The notes: a model not told the origin generated them from the letters alone. 64,000 nt of DNA from Henriciella marina (GCF_027213945.1 NZ_JAPWGW010000003.1:372001-436000); one strand, 5' to 3'; counted from the first letter of the stretch, positions 28,244-38,060 are shown. Program-made: numbers and translations.

Positions 28244-30073
28244 ATGGCAGACCTTCCCATTCTCCGGCTCGCCGATGTCGAGCTGACCTTTGGTGGCACA
28301 CCGATCTTTACGGGCGTGACCTTTACCCTGGCGCGCGGCGAACGCGCGGCGCTTGTCGGGCGTAACGGGGCAGGCAAGTCCACGCTGATGAAACTGGTCA
28401 CCGGTATCCATGCACCTGACGCAGGCGATCTCTGGCGCCAGCCGGGCGTAGAAGCTGCGACCGTCGAGCAGGAGCCGGACCTTTCGTCTTTCGACACCGT
28501 GCTCGATTACGCCGCTGAAAACCTTGAAGCCGTCTGGATGGCAGAGGCTGAGCTTGGCCTGTTCGGGATTGATCCCGAAGCGGACCCAAAGACGCTATCG
28601 GGCGGCCAGATCCGGCGCGCCGCGCTTGCGCGCGCCTTCGCCCGCGACCCGGATATCCTGCTCCTCGACGAGCCGACCAACCATCTCGACGTTCCGATGA
28701 TCGAGACGCTGGAGACGCGCCTCAAATCTTTCTCGGGCGCTGTCCTCCTCGTTAGCCACGACCGCCGCTTCCTCGAGAATGTGACGACCACCACACTGTG
28801 GCTTCGTCAGGGCAAGGTCTGGAAGTCGCCCAAGGGCTATGCCGAGTTTGATGAGTGGGCTGCAGGCATCGAAGCTGAAGAGGAAAAGCAGCTTCAGCGG
28901 ATGAAGACCCACCTGAAGGAAGAGCAGCACTGGCTTGCCCGCGGCGTAACGGCGCGCCGCAAACGGAATATGGGCCGCCTGTCACGCCTGCACGAACTGC
29001 GCGCCCAGCACGCCAAGCAGAAATCCCTAGTGAATGACGCAAAGTCGACCGCGGGCCTTAGCGCCGAAAGCGGCGAAAGCCAGAGCCGCAAGGTGCTCGA
29101 GGCGTTTGGTATCTCGAAGAGCTTCGACGACACGGTCATCGCAAACGACCTGTCGCTTCGTATCCTTAAGGGCGACCGCATCGGCATCGTGGGTCCGAAC
29201 GGGGTCGGCAAGACGACGCTTCTGAAGATCCTGCTGGGAGAGCTTGCGCCAGACAAGGGCTCTGTGAAGATCGGTCAGACGCTGAACGTCACCTATCTCG
29301 ACCAGACGCGCGACACGCTAAAGCCCGACGAAACGCTCTGGGAGGCGCTGACACCTGCAGGCGGCGACTCCATCATGGTTCAGGGCCAGCCCAAGCATGT
29401 CGCCGGATATGCCAAGGACTTCCTGTTCTCTCCTGAACAGCTGCGCCAGCCCGTGTCGGCTCTATCAGGTGGTGAACGCAACCGGCTGACCATGGCGATT
29501 GCCTTGGCGCAGCCTGCCGACGTTCTCGTCCTCGACGAGCCGACCAACGACCTCGACATGCAGACGCTTGATCTGCTCGAAGAAATGCTCAGCGACTATG
29601 ATGGCACGCTGATCCTCGTCAGCCACGACCGCGCTTTCCTTGATGCCATCGTGACGAGCTGTCTTGTTCCGATGGGCGGTGGACGCTGGGTCGAGACTTC
29701 AGGCGGCTGGAGCGATGCGGCCCGTCAGGTCCCGTCGCTCACGACCCGCAAGGCCGCAAAACCGGCGGACAAAGGCCAGAAGAAACAGGCCAGCGCACCG
29801 ACTTCCGCCGGTTCAAAGCGCGAGGCAAAGCTTTCCTTCAAGGATAAGCACCGCCTCAAGGAAGCAGAGGCCGCAATGCCGCGCCTCGGTGCCGAAATAG
29901 AAAAGCTGGAGAGCGAACTTTCCGACCCGGATCTGTTCAACAAGGACCCGGGTCGGTTCCAGAAAGTCAGCGACCGCCTTGCGGCAGCGCGAACCGAACT
30001 GGAAGAAGCAGAAATGGTCTGGTTGGAAATCGAGGCCATGAAAGAAGAGCTTGAGAAGGGCGCTCAGGCCTAA
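28244..30073 (+). CDS. ABC-F family ATPase (Uup-like)
   Basis: ABC-F proteins carry two ABC ATPase domains and no membrane part. They act on ribosomes, or in Uup's case also on branched DNA intermediates. The 609 residues contain Walker A GRNGAGKS (39-46), signature LSGGQIRRAALARAF, Walker B LLLDEPTNHLD, a linker rich in Lys/Arg, and a second cassette with GPNGVGKT, LSGGERNRL and VLDEPTNDLD. The C-terminal ~80 residues form a coiled coil (EAEAAMPRLGAEIEKLESEL), the DNA-binding feature of Uup. Confidence 0.9.
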   Translation: MADLPILRLADVELTFGGTPIFTGVTFTLARGERAALVGRNGAGKSTLMKLVTGIHAPDAGDLWRQPGVEAATVEQEPDLSSFDTVLDYAAENLEAVWMAEAELGLFGIDPEADPKTLSGGQIRRAALARAFARDPDILLLDEPTNHLDVPMIETLETRLKSFSGAVLLVSHDRRFLENVTTTTLWLRQGKVWKSPKGYAEFDEWAAGIEAEEEKQLQRMKTHLKEEQHWLARGVTARRKRNMGRLSRLHELRAQHAKQKSLVNDAKSTAGLSAESGESQSRKVLEAFGISKSFDDTVIANDLSLRILKGDRIGIVGPNGVGKTTLLKILLGELAPDKGSVKIGQTLNVTYLDQTRDTLKPDETLWEALTPAGGDSIMVQGQPKHVAGYAKDFLFSPEQLRQPVSALSGGERNRLTMAIALAQPADVLVLDEPTNDLDMQTLDLLEEMLSDYDGTLILVSHDRAFLDAIVTSCLVPMGGGRWVETSGGWSDAARQVPSLTTRKAAKPADKGQKKQASAPTSAGSKREAKLSFKDKHRLKEAEAAMPRLGAEIEKLESELSDPDLFNKDPGRFQKVSDRLAAARTELEEAEMVWLEIEAMKEELEKGAQA

Positions 30074-30109
30074 CTACCTCTTAATCCCTGCTGGTTTAAT
30101 CTGGCAGCC

Positions 30110-31324
30110 ATGAAGATGTCATTCCCTGCCGCGCCCGATGTCTGGGGCCGCTTGACAGCACTGGCCATAATAATGGCTGGGCTGGCTGCTCCGGCGCTGG
30201 CCGAAAGAGCTGTCGAGACGGATAGCTACCGCGTTGGGCAAACCTATTCATCGGAACGCGCACGCGGGCTTCAAGCTTGCGCCCAGACCTGCGCCGAAGA
30301 CCAGCGCTGTGTCGCCTGGTCGCTGACACCGCCGACTTTCCGCGTTGGTCCTCGCTGCGAACTGAAGAGCAGTGCCGGGCAGAGCCAGCCTCGCCCTGGC
30401 TACACGTCGGGCCTTAGCGGCATGAGTGCTGCCCCGCAGATGAGCCGGGTACCGACTCAATCTGCCGCTGCCGCCTCAACCCGGCCAACAAGATCAGACG
30501 TGCTGGCGGGCGGCTATGCGCAATCTCGCCAGACAGCCGCCAACAGGACCTCAATGCCGCCGTCTCCCGATGGCGCGGCCACCAGTCATATGCTGCCCAC
30601 CCCGGTCACGCCATCTGTGCAGCAAGCGCCTGTGCGCCGCCAGGTGCAGCCGACGACGCGGACGCAACTTGCCAGCAATACGACCACCCGTCCGGCGACG
30701 ACCTCTGTCGCGTCACGGGCAAGCACACAGCAGGCAAGCCGCCAGCCAAGCGCATCGACACCTACGATCACCAGCCGCGTAACGACCCGTCCTGTCCAGC
30801 GACCCGCAGCCACGGCGGTCGCAGCGCAGCGCCCAGCGACTTCATCCACGCCGACCCGCACGGTGACGCGCCGGACTTTCTCGTCCTCTACTCCTGCGCC
30901 CACGGCAACCCAGTCTCAGGCCACAGCGGCCGCAGCAGCACGCTCTAATGTCTCGCGCGCCGCTTCTACGAGCACGCAACGTCCAACCGCCCCCGCGACG
31001 ACTTCTGCAGTTGATACACGCCCGCCCCTGCCACGCCCCAGCCGGCTGCCGTCCCTGCCAAGTCCGCTCCAGCGTAATGGCACCGCATACTCCGTTCAGC
31101 GCATGGGCAATATGCCGGGCGACGCCGAGGCCGCCGCAGGCTATGTTGACGGCTTGCCAGCCAATGCCCGCGTAGAGCCAATCGCCCGCAACAATCGCGA
31201 GCGTGACCGTTCGTCAGACGATGAAGAAAGCCGGGACGAAGACAATAGCTGGCCAGAAGGCTATCCGGAGTATCCTGACCCACTCGGCGGGCCGATTGGC
31301 AGCACCGTGATGGACGAGGACTAG
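30110..31324 (+). CDS. Secreted PAN-domain protein with Thr/Ser/Pro-rich tail
   Basis: The 404-residue product has a signal peptide ending LAAPALA. A compact PAN/apple-like module (about 33-90) shows the cysteine spacing QACAQTCAEDQRCVAWSL...RCELK, as in bacterial PAN modules that bind protein or sugar. The next ~230 residues are low-complexity Thr/Ser/Ala/Arg/Pro, probably disordered, with VTRRTF-like positive patches. The end is acidic (RSSDDEESRDEDNSWPEG). No enzymatic motif is present. The stop shares a perfect hairpin with the convergent bolA stop. Confidence 0.72.
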   Translation: MKMSFPAAPDVWGRLTALAIIMAGLAAPALAERAVETDSYRVGQTYSSERARGLQACAQTCAEDQRCVAWSLTPPTFRVGPRCELKSSAGQSQPRPGYTSGLSGMSAAPQMSRVPTQSAAAASTRPTRSDVLAGGYAQSRQTAANRTSMPPSPDGAATSHMLPTPVTPSVQQAPVRRQVQPTTRTQLASNTTTRPATTSVASRASTQQASRQPSASTPTITSRVTTRPVQRPAATAVAAQRPATSSTPTRTVTRRTFSSSTPAPTATQSQATAAAAARSNVSRAASTSTQRPTAPATTSAVDTRPPLPRPSRLPSLPSPLQRNGTAYSVQRMGNMPGDAEAAAGYVDGLPANARVEPIARNNRERDRSSDDEESRDEDNSWPEGYPEYPDPLGGPIGSTVMDED

Positions 31325-31337
31325 GCCTGCCTAGTCC
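31318..31337. terminator. Hairpin spanning two convergent stop codons
   Basis: GGACTAGG-CCTG-CCTAGTCC is a perfect 8-bp stem with a 4-base loop. It includes the TAG of the PAN-domain gene and the TAG of bolA on the other strand. There is no T-run on either side, so a transcript-ending role is only possible. Confidence 0.4.
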
Positions 31338-31564
31338 GGCGCACGCGTCTTGAGCGCGAGCGCATGGAGTTCACCGCCCATCTTCCCTTTGAGGGCTGCG
31401 TAGACCATCTGGTGCTGGCGCACACGCGGCACGCCCTTGAACTGCGGTGACACAATTTCAGCCTGCCAATGGTCATTATCCCCGGCAAGATCCGTCAGCG
31501 TGATCTCTGCCTCCGGAAAAGCGTCCTTCAGATAGGTCTCGAGGGTCTCGCGGTCCATTGCCAT
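31331..31564 (-). CDS. BolA-family protein
   Basis: BolA proteins pair with monothiol glutaredoxins in iron-sulfur handling and also influence cell shape. The 77-residue product has the KH-like fold markers MDRETLETYLKDAFP, ITLTDLAGDNDHWQAEIVS, and the invariant VPRVRQHQMVYAALKGKM with its C-terminal helix LHALALKT. This short form, with histidine in NDHWQAE and RQHQM, resembles the BolA-like (IbaG/YrbA) group. GGAGA precedes ATG 31564 by 5 bases. It is divergent from the M28 peptidase gene. Confidence 0.9.
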   Translation of the reverse strand: MAMDRETLETYLKDAFPEAEITLTDLAGDNDHWQAEIVSPQFKGVPRVRQHQMVYAALKGKMGGELHALALKTRAPD

Positions 31565-31643
31565 GACAGTCTCCTTTGTCGCTCGCACATGGCGGCCAAT
31601 AGACCTATGGTCAAGACAACTTGCCATGGAGTTCTCAGCCCTG

Positions 31644-32615
31644 ATGATCCGATCCTTCCTCGCCGCAGGCCTGTTGGCCGCCGCCTGCTCAAGCCCGTCT
31701 GCTCCCGACCCAGCCGCAACAGAGACAGCAACCGCGACCCACGCCTATACAGCGCGGTACCATGATAGCGCGCGGGCGCTCTCCGCGCTTGAGACGCTGT
31801 CGTCTGATGACTTCGAGGGCCGCCTGACTGGAGAACCCGGTAATCTCAAGGCCCGTGAGTGGATCATCGACCAGCTTCAAGCGCGCGGCGTGGACCCGCT
31901 GCTGGACGGTGGATTTGAAGCCCCGTTTGAGACGGCCAGCCTTTCCGAAGGCAGAGAAGGTGTAAGCGGCACCAATCTTCTCGCCATAATCAATGATGAA
32001 CCGGGCGCGCCGGTCATCGTCATGTCTGCCCATTATGACCATGTCGGCATGGGTGAGGATGGCATCTACAATGGAGCGGACGACAATGCGTCCGGCGTGG
32101 CCGCGCTGCTCGAAGCAATCAGCTGGTTTCAGCAAAACGCGCCCGAGACCACGCTCGTCTTCGCTTTCTTTGACGCTGAAGAAATGGGAATTGCGGGCTC
32201 TGCCGCCTTTGTTCACGACCTTCCTGAACAGATCGGAGACCGGCTCGCCTTCAACCTGAACCTCGACATGGTCTCACGCGCTGACAAGGGTGAGATCTTT
32301 GCCGTCGGCACCTATCACTATCCTGAGCTGGTCCCGTTGATCGACGCTGTCGCCGCTGAGACGCCGCTGACCCTCAGTAAGGGACATGACAGCCCGGAGT
32401 GGGGCAATCAGGACTGGTCGACCCTTTCAGATCATGCCCCCTTTCTACGCGCGGGCGTGCCAATCATCTATCTCGGCGTCGAAGACCATGCCGACTATCA
32501 CAAGGTTACCGACACGTTCGACAAGGTGGACCCGAACACCTTTGCGAGATCTGTCGATACCGTGCTGTTGGTCGCCGAAGCCATTGATGAGCACGTCGCT
32601 AGCGACGCCGAGTAA
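31644..32615 (+). CDS. M28 family metallopeptidase lipoprotein
   Basis: M28 enzymes are two-zinc aminopeptidases; this one should act in the periplasm. The N-terminus MIRSFLAAGLLAAAC gives a lipobox with Cys15. Zinc-binding features are AHYDHVGMGE, GADDNASGVAAL, DAEEMGIAGS, the LNLDMVSR aspartate, and the final histidine in LGVEDHADYH. An inserted loop after the first strand is common in this group. ATG 31626 is an alternative start, adding six residues that keep the lipobox. Confidence 0.9.
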   Translation: MIRSFLAAGLLAAACSSPSAPDPAATETATATHAYTARYHDSARALSALETLSSDDFEGRLTGEPGNLKAREWIIDQLQARGVDPLLDGGFEAPFETASLSEGREGVSGTNLLAIINDEPGAPVIVMSAHYDHVGMGEDGIYNGADDNASGVAALLEAISWFQQNAPETTLVFAFFDAEEMGIAGSAAFVHDLPEQIGDRLAFNLNLDMVSRADKGEIFAVGTYHYPELVPLIDAVAAETPLTLSKGHDSPEWGNQDWSTLSDHAPFLRAGVPIIYLGVEDHADYHKVTDTFDKVDPNTFARSVDTVLLVAEAIDEHVASDAE

Positions 32616-32637
32616 GGCAGGCCGCTCGCAACCAACA

Positions 32638-32671
32638 AAAAGCCCCGGACGATCGCTCGCCCGGGGCTTTT
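32638..32671 (+). terminator. Strong terminator between convergent peptidase genes
   Basis: An 11-bp stem AAAAGCCCCGG/CCGGGGCTTTT with a 12-base loop lies 22 bases after the M28 stop. The A4/T4 edges let it end transcripts from both directions, including the M2 peptidase on the minus strand. Confidence 0.85.
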
Positions 32672-32693
32672 CGGAATCTAGAGGGGGACGCCC

Positions 32694-34568
32694 CTATTCC
32701 CAGCCGCAGCTGCGGCCTTCATTCTGCTCTTCGAGATAGCCGATCAGCGGATCGAAATACTCGATGATCGCAGAGCCATCCATTTCACGCGTGCCGGTGA
32801 AGGTCTCCAGAACGTCTGGCCAAGGCTCTGATGCGCCCATTTCCATCATCGCATTGAAGCGTGCGCCGACTTCCTCGTTTCCGTAGATTGAGCAGCGGTG
32901 CAGCGGGCCATCCCAGCCAGCCTGCTCACACGCGGCCTTATGGAACTGGAACTGCATGATGTAGGACAGGAAGTAGCGCAGATACGGCGTATTGCCCGGA
33001 ATGTGGTACTTCGCACCCGGATCGAACGCGTCTGCCGGACGCGGGCCCGGCGGAACGATGCCCTGATACTGCGTGCGCTTCGCCCACCAGGCGTCGTTGT
33101 AGTCAGCAGGCTGCGTCGTGCCGTCGAGCACGTCCCAGCGCCAACTATCAACCGTGATGGCGAATGGCAGAAAAGCGATCTTGTCGAGCGCGGTGTTCAT
33201 CAGCAGCGAGATGTCGGCCTCTTCGCCCGGCACCTGATCCTCGGTGATAAGGCCAATATCGACCAGATAGGACGGCGTGATCGACAGAGAGATGAAATCG
33301 CCAATCGCCTCATGGAAGCCGTCATGTGCGCCGTCCTTGTAGAGGTAATCGACGTCCTTATAGGCGCGCTGGTAGTAGTTATGACCCAGCTCATGGTGGA
33401 CGGTGTAGAAGTCCTCGGCGTTCACTTCGGTACACATCTTGATGCGCACATCTTCCTCGTCATCGAGGTCCCAGGCGGATGCGTGGCACACCACTTCACG
33501 GTCTTCCGGACGCACGATCATGGACCGCTCCCAGAAGGTTTCAGGCAGTGGATCGAGGCCGAGCGAGACGAAGAATTCCTCTGCGGTCTCGACCATCTTG
33601 ATGGCGTCATAGTCAGCCGCGATCAGTTCATCGGTCAGGTTATAGCCCTGCCCCGGCAGGCCTTCCGGCTCGACCAGCGGATAGATGTTCGACCATTGCT
33701 GCGACCACATATTGCCGAGCAGGTCCGCTCGGATCGGGCCCGTGGCAGGCTGGACATCGTCGCCATACTCTTCGTTGAGCTCTGCGCGCACATAGCAGTG
33801 CAGCTCCTCATAGAGCGGGGACACCTGGCCCCACAGACGGTCGACCTCGGTCGCCATTTCTTCCGGCGGCATGTCGTATTTCGACAGCCACATCGTTTTC
33901 AGATTGTCATAGCCAAGCTCGGTCGCGCCTTCATTGGCGATCTCTACCATGCGGGCATAGTCATCCTTCATCGGCGGCGACACGGTGCGCCAGCCTTCCC
34001 AGACAGCCTGCAGCTCTTCCGGGTCGCGGCTCGTCTCGATGATGGTCGACAGCTGGTCGAGGTTCAGATCCTCGCCCTTGTAGTTGAACGTGCCGGTGCC
34101 GTAAGTCGCCTCGAGGCCAGTCGTGATCTGCGACAGCTCTTCAGCTGCGCCTTCGGTGGACGGGGCAGGAATGGTGACGCCGGACTGAAGGCGTTGCATC
34201 TTGCGCGCGAGGTCTGCTGGCAGGTCGACATCATTGAACTGCTTCGACTCATTGGCCAGTGAAACAGCCATTGTGGTTGCGCGGGCGCCGGCCTCGGCTG
34301 CTGCGGCATTCGTCTCATCGGTGATATTGGTCGCCTGCTCCCAGAAGATCGGACTGATCTCCTTCGACATCTGGCCAAGCTCAGCATCTGCGCGTTCCAG
34401 GAAGGCGCGTGCTTCGGCAACTTCAGTGCTCTCTGCCGCGACCGGGTCGCCTGCCATTGGCGGCACAGGAACTTCAGCCGGCGGCACATCGCCCGAATTG
34501 TTCGTACAGGACACAAGCAGCGCCGCGCTGAGCGCGAACACGCTGGTGGAAATCAGACTGGTTTTCAT
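32694..34568 (-). CDS. M2 family peptidyl-dipeptidase (ACE-like) lipoprotein
   Basis: Bacterial M2 peptidases are homologues of angiotensin-converting enzyme that release C-terminal dipeptides. The 624-residue protein starts with a lipobox (MKTSLISTSVFALSAALLVSC, read to Cys21). The zinc helix is HHELGHNYYQ, and the downstream glutamate is in GFHEAIGDFISL. HIPGNTPYLRYFLSYIMQFQ is the chloride/substrate stretch of the family. The in-frame 14 residues upstream of ATG 34568 lack any signal. It is monocistronic between two terminators. Confidence 0.92.
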   Translation of the reverse strand: MKTSLISTSVFALSAALLVSCTNNSGDVPPAEVPVPPMAGDPVAAESTEVAEARAFLERADAELGQMSKEISPIFWEQATNITDETNAAAAEAGARATTMAVSLANESKQFNDVDLPADLARKMQRLQSGVTIPAPSTEGAAEELSQITTGLEATYGTGTFNYKGEDLNLDQLSTIIETSRDPEELQAVWEGWRTVSPPMKDDYARMVEIANEGATELGYDNLKTMWLSKYDMPPEEMATEVDRLWGQVSPLYEELHCYVRAELNEEYGDDVQPATGPIRADLLGNMWSQQWSNIYPLVEPEGLPGQGYNLTDELIAADYDAIKMVETAEEFFVSLGLDPLPETFWERSMIVRPEDREVVCHASAWDLDDEEDVRIKMCTEVNAEDFYTVHHELGHNYYQRAYKDVDYLYKDGAHDGFHEAIGDFISLSITPSYLVDIGLITEDQVPGEEADISLLMNTALDKIAFLPFAITVDSWRWDVLDGTTQPADYNDAWWAKRTQYQGIVPPGPRPADAFDPGAKYHIPGNTPYLRYFLSYIMQFQFHKAACEQAGWDGPLHRCSIYGNEEVGARFNAMMEMGASEPWPDVLETFTGTREMDGSAIIEYFDPLIGYLEEQNEGRSCGWE

Positions 34569-34850
34569 TGGGGAACCTCCATGATGGCAGCACCGAAGCG
34601 CCAGCCGCATGAAAGGTCAATGCCAGAGCGGTGTGAAGTTCAAACCCGCGCTTCAGCCATCAGAATCAGAAGGCCTGAAAAATTTGGCGCGCCAGCATCC
34701 CTAAGGACACTGGCGCGCGCGCGAGAAGAAGAGGCACGAGGCCACCATCGACGGTTTTCCTCTCGCACACGCATACGTCGCATAGAGAAATCTGGATCAG
34801 AAAACAGTGAATTTTTATACATCTAGGCGCTGCGCCCCCGGGGCTTTCGC
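34569..34850. other. Gene-free stretch between purL and the M2 peptidase
   Basis: These 282 bases carry the candidate purL terminator hairpin, then an AT-richer stretch (34790-34825) that may hold the minus-strand end of the purL transcript. No open frame with a ribosome site is visible on either strand. Confidence 0.5.
34678..34718 (-). terminator. Candidate terminator downstream of purL
   Basis: Nine-base arms GCGCGCCAG (34687-34695) and CTGGCGCGC (34710-34718) enclose a 14-base loop. On the minus strand the stem is followed, after CCAA, by ATTTTTC. It would end the purL transcript about 130 bases after the stop. Confidence 0.55.
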
Positions 34851-37109
34851 TTAGTTCTCGCCCTTCATATAGCGCGGCAGCCAGCCTTCGTGGGCTTCAC
34901 GGAGAGTGTCGACAGGGAGCGCGAGCAATTCTTCATCTCCATCGTTCCAAAAGGTGATCTTCGCCTCGGCTCCTACTTCGACATTTCCTACGCATGCAAC
35001 GAATACATCTGAGGCCTCAGCGGCATCGAGCACGGTCTCGGCGTCTGAGACAGAAACTACAAATCGGCCGCAATCCTCAGCAAACAAATGCCAAACTTCG
35101 GAATATAAGGCGGGATCTTCGCCTTTGGACAAAATCTGATCACCATGTAAGAAGACACCGATTCCACTCGTCAGCGCCATATCAGCGGCTGCACACGCAA
35201 TCCCGCCGTCGCTGACATCGTGGACGGCATTAACGAGGCCATCTTCGATCAGCTTGTGAACGAACGCGGCATTCTTCACTTCCGTCGCAAGATCAACTGG
35301 CGGCGGCGGGCCGAGCTCCTCGCCTTTGAGGCCCAGCCATTCGCGCGCATAGAGCGATGCGCCGAGATGGCCCCTGGTCTCGCCGATCAGGATCAACACA
35401 TCACCCGGCTGCGCACCTTTCAGCGTCGCGACCTTGGACACATCCTCGATCAGGCCAACGCCGCCGACCACAGGCGTCGGCGGGATCGCCTTGCCGTCGG
35501 TCTCATTATAGAGGCTGACATTGCCGGACACGACGGGGAAGTCGAGGGTGCGGCAGGCCTCGGCCATGCCTTCGATGGCTTTCACGATATAGCCCATCGT
35601 GGCGGGCTTTTCCGGATTGCCGAAATTCAGATTGTCGGTGATCGCGATCGGCGTCGCGCCAACGCTGGACAAGTTGCGATAGGCCTCTGCCACAACAGCC
35701 TTGCCGCCCTCAAACGGGTCAGCGGCGACATAGTGCGGGTTGCAGTCCGAACAGATCGCCAGCGCCTTGTTGGTACCGTGGATGCGGACGATGGCCGCGT
35801 CGCCCATGGACTGCGAGCTGTCGACCGTATCGCCCATCACATGGCGGTCATACTGTTCCCAGATCCAGCGCTTGGAGGCCATGTCCGGCGAGGACATGAG
35901 CTTCAGCAGCACTTCGCCGTAATCCTCAGGCTCCGGGTATTTCGAGAGATCGAGCGGCGCGCGCGCCTTCGGCTCCACCCACGGGCGGTCATAGTTCGGC
36001 GCATCTTCTGCCAGCGGCGCGACAGGGATATCGCAGACCACTTCGCCAAACTGCTTCAGCACCATGTGACCGGTATCTGTCGTCATGCCGATGACTTCAG
36101 CGTCGAGGTCGTATTTCTCGAAGATTGCCTTGGCGAGGTCTTCCTTGCCGGGCTTCAGCACCATGAGCATCCGCTCCTGGCTTTCCGACAGCATGATCTC
36201 ATAGGCGGTCATGCCGGTCTCGCGCTGGGGCACCTTGTCGAGGTCCATCTCGATACCGATGCCGCCCTTGTCAGCCATCTCAACCGACGAGGAGGTGAGA
36301 CCCGCCGCGCCCATATCCTGAATGGCCTGGATGGCATCTGTCGCCATCAGCTCAAGACAGGCCTCGATGAGCAGCTTCTCGGTGAAGGGGTCACCCACCT
36401 GCACGGTTGGACGCTTTTCCTCGTCACCTTCGGAGAATTCGGCCGACGCCATGGTCGCGCCGTGAATGCCGTCGCGGCCCGTCTTGGAGCCGACATAGAA
36501 GATCTGGTTTCCGGGCGTAGCGCCGCGCGCATAGAAAATCTTGTCCTGATCGGCGAGGCCGACAGCCATCGCATTGACGAGGATGTTGCCATTATAGCCT
36601 TCGTCGAACTGCGTCTCGCCCGCGACGGTCGGCACGCCGACGCAATTGCCATAGCCACCGATGCCCGCGACGACGCCAGCCACGAGTGAGCGCGTCTTCG
36701 GATGGCTCGGATCGCCAAAGCGCAGCGCATTGACCAGCGCAATCGGGCGCGCGCCCATGGTGAACACGTCGCGCAGAATGCCGCCAACCCCCGTTGCCGC
36801 GCCTTGATACGGCTCGATGTAGGACGGGTGGTTGTGCGACTCCATCTTGAAGATCGCCGCCTGACCGTCGCCAATATCAATGACGCCCGCATTCTCGCCC
36901 GGCCCCTGGATGACGCGAGCATTCTTGGTCGGAAACTTCGACAGGTGGCGGCGCGAGGATTTGTAGGAGCAGTGCTCGGACCACATCACCGAATAGATGC
37001 CGAGCTCGACAAGGTTCGGACAACGACCCAGCCTTGTGACGAGCCGGTCCCACTCCTCCGCATTGATGCCGTGGCCGGCAGCGTCGGTTTGGGACTGCTC
37101 GGCCTGCAT
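34851..37109 (-). CDS. purL: Phosphoribosylformylglycinamidine synthase subunit PurL
   Basis: PurL is the synthetase subunit that, with PurQ (glutaminase) and PurS, makes FGAM in purine synthesis. The 752-residue length is the small-type PurL. Motifs are [17 protein letters not shown], the [15 protein letters not shown] loop, [33 protein letters not shown], and [14 protein letters not shown]. The start is taken at ATG 37109, which aligns with the family ([12 protein letters not shown] follows). The frame continues to a TTG at 37217 with no similarity. purQ is 6.2 kb away. Confidence 0.95.
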   Translation of the reverse strand: MQAEQSQTDAAGHGINAEEWDRLVTRLGRCPNLVELGIYSVMWSEHCSYKSSRRHLSKFPTKNARVIQGPGENAGVIDIGDGQAAIFKMESHNHPSYIEPYQGAATGVGGILRDVFTMGARPIALVNALRFGDPSHPKTRSLVAGVVAGIGGYGNCVGVPTVAGETQFDEGYNGNILVNAMAVGLADQDKIFYARGATPGNQIFYVGSKTGRDGIHGATMASAEFSEGDEEKRPTVQVGDPFTEKLLIEACLELMATDAIQAIQDMGAAGLTSSSVEMADKGGIGIEMDLDKVPQRETGMTAYEIMLSESQERMLMVLKPGKEDLAKAIFEKYDLDAEVIGMTTDTGHMVLKQFGEVVCDIPVAPLAEDAPNYDRPWVEPKARAPLDLSKYPEPEDYGEVLLKLMSSPDMASKRWIWEQYDRHVMGDTVDSSQSMGDAAIVRIHGTNKALAICSDCNPHYVAADPFEGGKAVVAEAYRNLSSVGATPIAITDNLNFGNPEKPATMGYIVKAIEGMAEACRTLDFPVVSGNVSLYNETDGKAIPPTPVVGGVGLIEDVSKVATLKGAQPGDVLILIGETRGHLGASLYAREWLGLKGEELGPPPPVDLATEVKNAAFVHKLIEDGLVNAVHDVSDGGIACAAADMALTSGIGVFLHGDQILSKGEDPALYSEVWHLFAEDCGRFVVSVSDAETVLDAAEASDVFVACVGNVEVGAEAKITFWNDGDEELLALPVDTLREAHEGWLPRYMKGEN

Positions 37110-37380
37110 GGCAGAAACGATCCGGTTGGCGAGGTCAGAAGTGTCGGTCAATTGAGGTGCTCGATTCTGATTGGGTCTGCTGAGATGCTCGATACTTGCC
37201 GCGCGGGCCGGGGACAATGCTCCAATGCGGAATTTGCGTGCTTCAATCCAGTTGCGCTCGCCTTCGATGGATCTTCATCCGCCTACTCTGGACGGCAAAT
37301 TCTGCCAATTTCGAAACCGGATCGCCAGTCTTTGCGTTGGTACAGCGGTTCTTGGATACGTGAGAGAAAGGATACCTTCC

Positions 37381-38004
37381 ATGAGACTGATCCTGTTAGC
37401 ACTCCTGCCCGCTGCTCTTGCTGCGTGTGGCAACGAAGGCGGCTATGACAGCCCCGACGGCACCATGCCGGCGCCTGAGCCGACGATGGAAGAAGCTGCA
37501 GCCGAAGCGCAATCAAATGCGGGCGTTTCCAGCGAAATGCCGACACCGATGGAAGGCAGCTGGGCGACATCGACGGATCGCGGCGATCCGGCTGTTAGCT
37601 TCACGTCCGATGGTGAAACCCTGCTAACGCTGATATGCCGTGCCGAACAGGTCGAAGGCGAAGGCAAAACGCTCGTCGTTCAGCGCGCGATCAGCGAGGG
37701 CGAAGGCGGCGTGTCCATCGACTTCCTCACTTCCGCGGGCAATGTCAGTATCGATGCTGTCGCTCTGGAAACGGACACGCCGATGATTGGTGGTTCGGTT
37801 GACCCGGCAACCAATGGCGTCGCGACCTTGGTCAACGCGAATGATGCGATCCGTGTACGCTCCGGTCAGGATGAGATCGTTGTCCACGCTGGCGAAGAGA
37901 TGAAGACCCTCGTCAACGACTGTCGCCCGGAACGCCCTGAGGCTGACGAAGAAGAAGCTGAAGATGAAGTAGACGCGGCAGCCGATATCGAAACGGAAGA
38001 ATAA
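37381..38004 (+). CDS. Lipoprotein of unknown function with acidic tail
   Basis: The 207-residue product has a lipoprotein signal (MRLILLALLPAALAAC, Cys16). A ~40-residue proline/glutamate linker is followed by a beta-rich region (about 55-170) with one cysteine (LLTLIC) and a second in VNDCRP, which could form a disulfide. The last 30 residues are almost all Glu, Asp and Ala. I do not recognise a family. AAGGA precedes the ATG, and a strong terminator follows, so it is probably a single-gene unit. Confidence 0.75.
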   Translation: MRLILLALLPAALAACGNEGGYDSPDGTMPAPEPTMEEAAAEAQSNAGVSSEMPTPMEGSWATSTDRGDPAVSFTSDGETLLTLICRAEQVEGEGKTLVVQRAISEGEGGVSIDFLTSAGNVSIDAVALETDTPMIGGSVDPATNGVATLVNANDAIRVRSGQDEIVVHAGEEMKTLVNDCRPERPEADEEEAEDEVDAAADIETEE

Positions 38005-38025
38005 CCCTTAAATACCGACAGACGA

Positions 38026-38060
38026 AAAGGCCGGTGCAAACCACGCACCGGCCTTTTTTT
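38026..38060 (+). terminator. Rho-independent terminator after the acidic lipoprotein
   Basis: A 12-bp stem AAAGGCCGGTGC/GCACCGGCCTTT with loop AAACCAC is followed by a run of T, 21 bases after the stop codon. Confidence 0.92.

Noticed and set aside
27315-28301. A 328-residue minus-strand open frame
   Set aside because: It is the shadow of the ABC-2 permease and the start of the ABC-F gene; its Arg/His/Asp-rich sequence shows no domain.
32898-34262. A 454-residue plus-strand open frame
   Set aside because: It lies entirely opposite the M2 peptidase gene, rich in His/Arg/Asp as expected from reversed codons, with no recognisable domain.
35220-36689. A 489-residue open frame on the plus strand
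   Set aside because: It is antisense to purL over its whole length; the reading is the high-GC mirror of purL codons and lacks family motifs or a ribosome site.
37171-37380. Extension of the acidic lipoprotein gene 70 codons upstream
   Set aside because: The extension has no ribosome site and would bury the clear lipobox start at 37381.
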